Below are positions 1 to 5,003 of a DNA stretch of 8,591 bases, piece by piece; position 1 is the first letter of the stretch, and every line of letters begins with the position of its first letter. A program made the position numbers and the translations under genes. The stretch spans positions 1 through 8,591 of the forward strand of contig JAMPAO010000101.1 of NCBI GenBank assembly GCA_023667165.1, written 5' to 3'. The notes beneath the pieces are model-generated. The model was given only the letters and a program-made list of their open reading frames with translations. It was not told the origin of the DNA and made no database searches. This DNA is from Ruminococcus sp. (GTDB lineage: Bacteria; Bacillota; Clostridia; Oscillospirales; Ruminococcaceae).

Positions 1-155
1 ATATGCAAGCAAGACGTGCACAAAGGCGTTAGCCGCTCTTTGTGCGGTGTTGCCTATATGGATTCGTCCGTCGGACGGCACGGGAATTTCCGCGCCGCCC
101 GCATTGCGGATAAATTTGTTCGGAGCTTCCGGACAGTCCCGAAAGGAAGATAATT
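1..155. other. Non-coding leader upstream of the two-component operon, with strong hairpin
   Basis: No convincing gene is seen here. The main structure is a perfect inverted repeat, GCACAAAG at 18-25 and CTTTGTGC at 38-45, which extends inward by GCG/CGC (26-28 with 34-36, one bulged T at 37) around a 5-base loop. Outer segments can also pair (ATATGCAA at 1-8 with TTGC at 50-53 and ATAT at 56-59), so the first 60 bases may form one long imperfect hairpin. No T-run follows it on the + strand, so it does not look like a standard intrinsic terminator for + strand transcription. Smaller GC-rich hairpins lie further on, for example CGTCC/GGACG around 66-78. No consensus promoter was found, so the operon may be transcribed from beyond the left edge or from an atypical promoter. 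Confidence 0.5.
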
Positions 156-842
156 ATGGAGGAAAAAAAGATACTTATAGTGGATGACGAAAAAAACATC
201 CGCAACGTCATAAAGGAATATGCAAGGTTCGACGGCTTCGAAACCTTTGAAGCCGAGGACGGCATGGAAGCGGTGGAAAAGTGCCGCAGCGAGGATTTCG
301 ATCTTATTATCATGGACGTAATGATGCCAAAGCTTGACGGCTTTTCCGCCGTCAGGGAGATACGCAAGACAAAGCAGATCCCCGTAATAATGCTGTCTGC
401 GAGGACGGAGGAATACGACAAGCTCTTCGGCTTCGAGCTGGGGGTGGACGATTACGTTACCAAGCCTTTTTCTCCCAAGGAGCTGCTTGCCAGGATACGC
501 GCCGTGATGAAGCGCAGCACAGCGGCAGCGCAGGCGGAGGAAAGGCAGAAGCTTGTATTCGAGGGACTGGAGATCGACATTGCGGGCAGAGAGGTAGCTG
601 TCGACGGAGAACCCGTTTCTCTTACGCCCAAGGAATACGATCTGCTGTTTTATCTTGTGCGCAGCAAGGGGATCGCTCTTTCCCGCGAGAAGCTACTGGA
701 GGAGGTATGGGGTTACGATTTTTACGGCGACGACAGAACGGTGGACACCCATATAAAAATGCTGCGGAATTCTCTCGGGGATTACCGCAAATTCATAATC
801 ACGCTGAGAGGAATGGGATACAAATTCGATGCGGGACGGTAA
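156..842 (+). CDS. OmpR/PhoB-family response regulator
   Basis: A 228-residue DNA-binding response regulator, the usual length for this family. The N-terminal receiver domain (about residues 4-118) has the acidic pair D10/D11, the phospho-acceptor D54 in the segment IIMDVMMP, the switch residue S81, and the conserved lysine K103 in TKPF. The C-terminal winged-helix domain (about 130-226) has the typical ending DRTVDTHIKMLRNSLG followed by a GMGYKF hairpin. It should be phosphorylated by the kinase encoded directly downstream and then bind DNA as a dimer in the cytoplasm. The start is supported by an AAAGGAAG ribosome binding site just upstream. The stop codon lies inside the kinase gene, which implies translational coupling. 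The target genes cannot be read from the sequence. The family assignment is firm; the specific subgroup (for example PhoP-, WalR- or VanR-like) is not resolved. Confidence 0.95.
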   Translation: MEEKKILIVDDEKNIRNVIKEYARFDGFETFEAEDGMEAVEKCRSEDFDLIIMDVMMPKLDGFSAVREIRKTKQIPVIMLSARTEEYDKLFGFELGVDDYVTKPFSPKELLARIRAVMKRSTAAAQAEERQKLVFEGLEIDIAGREVAVDGEPVSLTPKEYDLLFYLVRSKGIALSREKLLEEVWGYDFYGDDRTVDTHIKMLRNSLGDYRKFIITLRGMGYKFDAGR

Positions 843-2301
843 AAAAAGCGGACGTTTCCGCGGAGAACGGAATTTTCACAGCATACGCTTTACGGTGTGG
901 ATATATTTTGCCATTTTCATCACAAGCATACTCGTGCTGATATGGATATCCTTTGTGGTGTCGCTGGAATCCACCTACAGGACCCAGAAAACGGGGGATA
1001 TAACCTCCATAGCGAGCTATATCCTGACCCAGTGGAGCAGCGAGGGCTTTACAACGGATTCTCTTGACCGCATAGCTCACGACAACGATATGTGCGTGCT
1101 TATACAGGACAGGTACGGACTTACGGTGTATTCCTATGATATTATGGCAAAGAACTGTCTTGTCCACGGACCGGAAAATTTCGGGAATCTGTTCAAATAC
1201 CGCAGTCTTGCGCTGAGCAGCGATAAGGGCATTTACTATGCCGAAACGAAAAGCGGAAGATTTGAAACGGATATGCTGATCTTTGTAATGCTCATAGGCA
1301 CGCCGGAGGAGCCTGCCGGATATCTTTTTCTCAACACGTCCTTGGAGCCGCTTGATTCCACGGTGTCCATACTGCGCATTCAAATGCTCCAGGTGAGCCT
1401 TGCTATGCTCATACTGGGTTTCGGCATATCTATCTTTCTTTCGCGGCTGATCTCCACGCCCATTACCCGCATAACCCTGTCTGCCGAAAAGCTGGCGCAG
1501 GGGGACTACAATGTAAAATTCAACGGAAAGGGTTACAACGAAACGGAAAAGCTTGCCGATACCCTTAACTACGCCTCCAACGAGATCACCAAGGTGGACA
1601 CTATGCGCAGAGATCTGATGGCGAACATTTCCCACGACCTGCGCACCCCCCTTACCATGGTAAAGGCGTATGCGGAAATGATAAGGGATCTGTCGGGCGA
1701 CGATCCGGAAAAGCGCGGCGAGCATCTGGGCATAATTATCGAGGAAAGCGACCGCCTGACCGCTCTCGTAAACGACATAATGGATCTTACCAAGCTGGAG
1801 AACGGAACGCAGGAGCTCAACCTTGAGCCGTTCTGCGCGGGCGACAGGCTTCGGGATATAATGAACCGCTACACGCTTTTGTCGGAAAGGGACGGCTATA
1901 AGTTTTTCCTTTCCGTAAAGGAGAACGTATGGGCGCGGGCGGATCTTATAAAATTCGATCAGGTAATGTATAATCTTATAAATAACGCGGTCAACTATTC
2001 GGGAGAGGAAAAAACCGTCTATGTGACGCTCATCGCCGACGGCAAAACCGCGGAAATATCCGTTACCGACACGGGAGAGGGCATAGAAAAGGAGCTTATG
2101 CCGCTGATATTCGACCGTTACTACCGCGCGGAGAAGCATAAGCGCGAGGTAGTGGGAACGGGACTGGGACTTTCCATAGTCAAAAAAATATTCATACTGC
2201 ACGGCTTCAAGTTCGGGGTGCAGTCCGAGCAGGGCGTGGGAAGCACGTTCTGGTTCAGTATGGATCGGATCCCGGAGCCGGACGCACGGGAGCGGAAATA
2301 A
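829..2301 (+). CDS. Membrane sensor histidine kinase (HAMP-HisKA-HATPase_c)
   Basis: A 490-residue sensor kinase, partner of the response regulator, whose gene it overlaps by 14 bases. Domain order: a basic cytoplasmic tail, membrane helix 1 (about 21-44), an extracytoplasmic sensor region of about 135 residues, membrane helix 2 (about 186-207), and a HAMP linker starting at LSRLISTPI. The dimerisation/phospho-acceptor domain carries H269 in ISHDLRTPL. The ATPase domain has the N-box NLINNAVN (382-389), the G1 box DTGEGI (from D414) and the G2 box GTGLGLSIV (from G443). All catalytic motifs are intact, so it should be an active kinase. The sensor region has no motif that I can tie to a ligand; a PAS-like extracellular fold is a guess. 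Translation is probably coupled to the regulator; only a weak GGGATA site precedes the ATG. No separate promoter is visible. Confidence 0.95.
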   Translation: MRDGKKSGRFRGERNFHSIRFTVWIYFAIFITSILVLIWISFVVSLESTYRTQKTGDITSIASYILTQWSSEGFTTDSLDRIAHDNDMCVLIQDRYGLTVYSYDIMAKNCLVHGPENFGNLFKYRSLALSSDKGIYYAETKSGRFETDMLIFVMLIGTPEEPAGYLFLNTSLEPLDSTVSILRIQMLQVSLAMLILGFGISIFLSRLISTPITRITLSAEKLAQGDYNVKFNGKGYNETEKLADTLNYASNEITKVDTMRRDLMANISHDLRTPLTMVKAYAEMIRDLSGDDPEKRGEHLGIIIEESDRLTALVNDIMDLTKLENGTQELNLEPFCAGDRLRDIMNRYTLLSERDGYKFFLSVKENVWARADLIKFDQVMYNLINNAVNYSGEEKTVYVTLIADGKTAEISVTDTGEGIEKELMPLIFDRYYRAEKHKREVVGTGLGLSIVKKIFILHGFKFGVQSEQGVGSTFWFSMDRIPEPDARERK

Positions 2302-2335
2302 AAGCGCCGCCGCCTTGTCATAAAGGCGCGGCGCT
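2296..2335 (-). terminator. Intrinsic terminator of the zinc-ribbon gene, shared with the kinase 3' end
   Basis: Read on the minus strand, a GC-rich stem (arms 2323-2335 and 2303-2316, one bulged base, loop 2317-2322) is followed by TTTTATTT (2303-2296). This is a standard rho-independent terminator for the leftward gene ending at 2364. The T-run lies over the last codons and stop of the kinase gene. On the + strand the same hairpin follows the kinase stop but has no T-run after it, so it would be a weaker terminator in that direction, or mainly protect the mRNA 3' end. A competing 9-base pairing exists between 2304-2312 and 2352-2360. Confidence 0.8.
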
Positions 2336-2363
2336 CTGCGCTGAACATATTCGGCGGCGCAGT

Positions 2364-2837
2364 CTATTTGCCGAAGGGATAGCCTATCTCCCTGAGAGCG
2401 GTGGCATATTCTTCGTTTTTCAGTCTTTCCTCCGATTCGGCTCTCAGCTTTTCGAGAGCCTTTTCCTTTGCCCCCGTTTTTATTCTGACAATATCGGCTG
2501 CCATAAAGATAATACCCAGCGCAGTCATCGGGATAATGAAATAATATATCGGGTGATAATGGGAGCTGAAATTCATCTCGTAAAAATGTACGGCGAAACT
2601 GACGAGCAGGATAGCCGCCAGGACCGCTATGGCTTTCAGATCGCGCTTTACCGAAAGCGCTCCCGGCTGATATCCCTCCAGCGCGATCTCATGATATCTG
2701 GAATCGATGTACTTTTCGCCGCACTTTGCGCATATTCTCAGGGGACTGCCGTAAAGCCATTTGTTTTCGACATAATCCTTGATCTTTGCGCCGCAGTAAG
2801 GGCAGCAGCCGAAAGTGCTGCGTATCTCTGTCTGCAA
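2364..2837 (-). CDS. Zinc-ribbon protein with two membrane segments, unknown function
   Basis: A 157-residue protein that I cannot assign to a named family. The N-terminus has two CxxC knuckles, C12-P-Y-C15 and C36-A-K-C39, 20 residues apart, typical of a structural zinc ribbon. Two hydrophobic segments follow (about 67-87 and 96-118), separated by a short loop rich in His and Tyr. The C-terminal 38 residues are charged and helical, possibly a coiled coil. With both ends predicted on the same side, the ribbon and the tail are probably cytoplasmic. The start codon is TTG at 2837-2835, chosen because a near-perfect AAGGAGG site lies 7 bases upstream. It is a single-gene unit with its own promoter (2903-2931) and terminator (2296-2335), convergent with the two-component operon and divergent from the lipoprotein gene. 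No role can be deduced from the sequence. Confidence 0.8.
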   Translation of the reverse strand: MQTEIRSTFGCCPYCGAKIKDYVENKWLYGSPLRICAKCGEKYIDSRYHEIALEGYQPGALSVKRDLKAIAVLAAILLVSFAVHFYEMNFSSHYHPIYYFIIPMTALGIIFMAADIVRIKTGAKEKALEKLRAESEERLKNEEYATALREIGYPFGK

Positions 2838-2902
2838 GGCGATCCCTCCTTATATGACCACAAGCGGCAAACGAACCGCCCGAGCCTTAATTTTATAAAA
2901 CA

Positions 2903-2931
2903 ATAATACATCATTTGCGGGCCTTTGTCAA
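2903..2931 (-). promoter_or_regulatory. Near-consensus vegetative promoter for the zinc-ribbon gene
   Basis: On the minus strand, a perfect -35 box TTGACA (2931-2926) is separated by exactly 17 bases from a -10 box TATTAT (2908-2903). Transcription should start near 2896, giving a leader of about 60 bases before the TTG start codon at 2837. A 10-base palindrome, TTTTATAAAA (2891-2900), sits over the predicted start point. Confidence 0.85.
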
Positions 2932-3020
2932 GCGCGGATCGGAGAACCGAGCCGGCGTACGTTCGGTTCTACTTGCCGGCTTTGCGGCATATATTTCCGT
3001 TAAAGGGCGTCTTTACCGCC

Positions 3021-3049
3021 TTGACAAAAAAACGGACTTGCTGTATAAT
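3021..3049 (+). promoter_or_regulatory. Consensus vegetative promoter for the GHL10 lipoprotein gene
   Basis: Perfect TTGACA (3021-3026), a 17-base spacer, and perfect TATAAT (3044-3049), matching the housekeeping sigma factor consensus at all twelve positions. The transcript should begin near 3056. A perfect 14-base palindrome, TGTATAATTATACA (3042-3055), covers the -10 box and reaches the start point, a position where a bound repressor would block transcription. GGGAGG (3069-3074) then serves as the ribosome binding site, so the leader is only about 27 bases. Confidence 0.9.
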
Positions 3050-3082
3050 TATACACGTAACGATATTTGGGAGGTATGGATA

Positions 3083-4756
3083 ATGTGTAAAAAAACACAT
3101 TTTCTGAAAATCATCATAAATATTTTTCCGGCGCTGTATCTGCTTGCGGGCTGCACGGCTACCGAGGAGAGGATCCCCGACGCGGACAGTCTTACGGACA
3201 GCGTGCCGTATGTATCCGAAACAGCGCGGGAAGCTCCCGTTTCGGGCGCGGCCGAAGCGTACGTATCCGAAACGGATCCCGACGATTACGAATATGAAAC
3301 TCTGCCTCCCATATCAAAAGCGGAGGCGCCTGTTTCGACCGAAGCTTCTTTGCCCGAAGCTTCGGTTTCCGAAACGGCAACCGACGAAACTACGGTTTCC
3401 GAAACGGCAACCGACGAAACTACGGTTTCCGAAACCGTTCCCGATGAAACCATCGCAGCCGAAACGTCCGCTCCCGCCGTGACCTCGGCGGAGATCACGG
3501 CTGTTTTCGTACCAGGTCCTCTGCCCGAAAAGGAAACGCAGACGTCCGCCGCGGCTGACGAGCAGACCAAGCCTCGGATAACCGTTGTCACTGTTCCCAA
3601 AATATCGGAAACGGAGCGTACCGGAGCTGCCGCGCAGGACGGCTCCTATTACCCTCAGAGCGGATATTATCCTCTTAATTTCGACAGACAGAAAGCGGTG
3701 TGGATATCCTATCTGGAATATGAACGCATTATGAGAAACGCCGACGAGCGGGAGTTTACAAATTCCCTTAACGCCTGCTTTGACAATATATCCTCTCTCG
3801 GCTGCAATACCGTTTATTTCCAAGTGCGGGCGTACGGGGACGCCTACTATGATTCCGCGCTTTTCCCGAAAGGGGACAGGCTCACGGGAGATTACGACCC
3901 GCTGGAGATAGCGGTCAGATCCGCCCACGACAGAGGACTTTCCATTCATGCGTGGGTAAATCCCATGCGGCTGATGACCGATCCGCAGATGGCTGAGATA
4001 CCTGTTTCCTACAAGATAGGGGAATGGTATAACGATCCCGTAAAAAACGGCACGTATATGGTGAATTCGTCCGGAAGATGGTACTTGAACCCCGCGTACG
4101 GCGAGGTAACGTCGCTCATTTGCTCGGGCGTGTCGGAGATAGTCGCGGGTTATGACGTGGACGGCGTTCAGATAGACGATTATTTTTATCCCACCACCGA
4201 TCCGTCCTTCGACCTTGCGGCGTATCGGGCGAGCGGCACGGAGCTTGAGCTTGACGACTGGCGGCGGGACACCATCACGAAAATGGTAAAGCGGATGTAT
4301 TCCGCCGTTCATTCGGCAAATCCCAATGCTGTGTTCGGGATATCCCCCCAGGGAAGCCTTGACAATAATTACAGTCAGCTCTATGCGGATGTTTACACAT
4401 GGTGTTCGCAAAGCGGCTGCTGCGATTACATATGTCCTCAGATATATTTCGGCTTTGAAAACGAGATACTGCCCTTTGCGGAAACGGTCGGGGCATGGCA
4501 CGGACTGGTAACGTCCCCGGACGTGGATCTGGTGATAGGACTTGCGGCGTACAAGTCGGGAACGGAGGATAATTACGCGGGCAGCGGCAGGAACGAGTGG
4601 ATAAGCTCCACGGATATCCTTGCAAGGCAGAGAGCGTTTACCGACGCATACAATGCGGGCTACGCCTTTTTCAGATACGATTCCATATTCCTGCCCGATC
4701 CGTCGGTAAGCGCATATGTGACGGCGGAAAGAGAGAATCTGAAAAACGGCGGCTGA
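3083..4756 (+). CDS. GHL10/DUF187-family glycosidase-like lipoprotein
   Basis: A 557-residue exported lipoprotein. The ATG at 3083 is chosen because GGGAGG lies 8 bases upstream, the promoter lies just before it, and translation gives a lipoprotein signal with lipobox LLAGC (lipidated C24). Residues 25 to about 198 form a Ser/Thr/Glu-rich linker with repeated VSET motifs. The GHL10 (PF02638-type) domain spans about 200-540, with intact family motifs: NTVYFQVRAYGD (242-253), HAWVNP, VDGVQIDDYF with D365/D366, FGISPQGS (from F418), and DYICPQIYF (448-456). Characterised relatives include the E. coli lipoprotein DigH (YddW), which cleaves peptidoglycan glycan strands already stripped of peptides, so a similar wall-glycan role on the outer face of the membrane is likely. 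The substrate here is inferred. The gene is monocistronic, with its own promoter and terminator, and sits beside a second GHL10-like protein fused to an amidase. Confidence 0.88.
   Translation: MCKKTHFLKIIINIFPALYLLAGCTATEERIPDADSLTDSVPYVSETAREAPVSGAAEAYVSETDPDDYEYETLPPISKAEAPVSTEASLPEASVSETATDETTVSETATDETTVSETVPDETIAAETSAPAVTSAEITAVFVPGPLPEKETQTSAAADEQTKPRITVVTVPKISETERTGAAAQDGSYYPQSGYYPLNFDRQKAVWISYLEYERIMRNADEREFTNSLNACFDNISSLGCNTVYFQVRAYGDAYYDSALFPKGDRLTGDYDPLEIAVRSAHDRGLSIHAWVNPMRLMTDPQMAEIPVSYKIGEWYNDPVKNGTYMVNSSGRWYLNPAYGEVTSLICSGVSEIVAGYDVDGVQIDDYFYPTTDPSFDLAAYRASGTELELDDWRRDTITKMVKRMYSAVHSANPNAVFGISPQGSLDNNYSQLYADVYTWCSQSGCCDYICPQIYFGFENEILPFAETVGAWHGLVTSPDVDLVIGLAAYKSGTEDNYAGSGRNEWISSTDILARQRAFTDAYNAGYAFFRYDSIFLPDPSVSAYVTAERENLKNGG
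3365..3454 (+). repeat. Tandem 30-base repeats coding VSETATDETT
   Basis: Three in-frame copies of a 30-base unit encode a 10-residue motif within the lipoprotein linker. The first two copies (3365-3394 and 3395-3424) are identical at the DNA level, and identity runs 11 bases into the third before it diverges (VSETVPDETI). Looser VSET motifs flank the array on the upstream side. Being a multiple of three, gain or loss of a unit would change linker length without a frameshift. Confidence 0.9.
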
Positions 4757-4809
4757 TACGCGGCAGGCTGTAAGGACTTCTCCGCTTTATCAAACGGCAT
4801 ATGTTTTAC

Positions 4810-4845
4810 AACGCGTTTCTCCGAAAGAAGAAATGCGTTTTTTTT
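4810..4845 (+). terminator. Intrinsic terminator after the lipoprotein gene
   Basis: An 11-pair stem, AACGCGTTTCT (4810-4820) with AGAAATGCGTT (4829-4839), with one G-T pair and an 8-base loop. It is followed by an uninterrupted run of eight T (4838-4845). It lies about 54 bases after the stop codon and separates the lipoprotein transcript from the amidase gene. Confidence 0.92.
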
Positions 4846-4905
4846 CGCCCTAAATTCTGCGGGATACGACGGAAAATCTTAGTGATTTCCACAATGCTGT
4901 TTTTC

Positions 4906-4934
4906 TTGACATGAGGGTGCGGGGATAGTATAAT
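4906..4934 (+). promoter_or_regulatory. Consensus vegetative promoter for the GHL10-amidase gene
   Basis: Perfect TTGACA (4906-4911), a 17-base spacer, and perfect TATAAT (4929-4934). Transcription should begin near 4941, giving an A/T-rich leader of about 63 bases that contains a 9-codon open reading frame. Upstream, GGAAA (4871-4875) and TTTCC (4886-4890) form a short dyad that could be a regulator site, although arms this short can arise by chance. Confidence 0.9.
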
Positions 4935-4958
4935 ATTTACATAGAGAGAATTTTTAAT

Positions 4959-4988
4959 ATGAAACGGATTTTTTTGATTTTGTATTAA
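4959..4988 (+). CDS. Possible 9-residue leader peptide
   Basis: ATG to TAA encodes MKRIFLILY in the leader of the GHL10-amidase transcript. A purine-rich AGAGAGAA (4943-4950) lies about 8 bases upstream and could act as a weak ribosome binding site. The stop is followed two bases later by the ribosome binding site of the main gene (from 4991), so its translation could affect initiation downstream. An open frame this short can easily arise by chance in A/T-rich sequence; there is no evidence of translation. Confidence 0.25.
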   Translation: MKRIFLILY

Positions 4989-5003
4989 AAAAGGATGAAC
5001 AAG

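Larger units (their letters stand above)
2838..3082. other. Divergent intergenic region with inverted repeat
   Basis: This 245-base spacer separates the leftward zinc-ribbon gene from the rightward lipoprotein gene. Besides the two promoters it holds an inverted repeat between the two -35 boxes: AGAACCGA at 2943-2950 and TCGGTTCT at 2963-2970, extendable to 10 pairs with one G-T pair. An alternative pairing joins AGCCGGC (2950-2956) with GCCGGCT (2975-2981), and the two are mutually exclusive. An operator for a dimeric regulator is possible. A longer version of the lipoprotein reading frame runs back to a TTG at 2915, but it would start upstream of the promoter and is rejected. Confidence 0.6.

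Noticed and set aside
799..2202. Long 467-codon open frame on the minus strand
   Set aside because: It lies wholly antisense to the regulator end and kinase gene, lacks a recognisable domain, and its composition (many Arg, His and Tyr) is that of a complementary-strand shadow of a biased coding gene.
2553..2906. 117-codon frame on the plus strand
   Set aside because: It is antisense to the zinc-ribbon membrane protein, which has its own promoter, ribosome binding site, terminator and paired CxxC motifs; this frame has none of these.
2915..3082. Upstream extension of the lipoprotein to a TTG start at 2915
   Set aside because: It begins upstream of the consensus promoter at 3021-3049, has no good ribosome binding site, and would bury the lipoprotein signal peptide 56 residues inside the protein.
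3365..3454. CRISPR-like array
   Set aside because: The repeats are directly adjacent without spacers, in frame, and lie inside a coding gene; they are protein-coding tandem repeats.
3314..4501. 395-codon open frame on the minus strand
   Set aside because: It is antisense to the GHL10 lipoprotein, whose domain, signal peptide, promoter and ribosome binding site are all convincing. The repeats at its C-terminus are simply the complement of the linker repeats.
4995..5003. Earlier ATG for the GHL10-amidase protein
   Set aside because: This ATG overlaps the AAGGA ribosome binding site itself, leaving no spacer; the ATG at 5004 is correctly placed.
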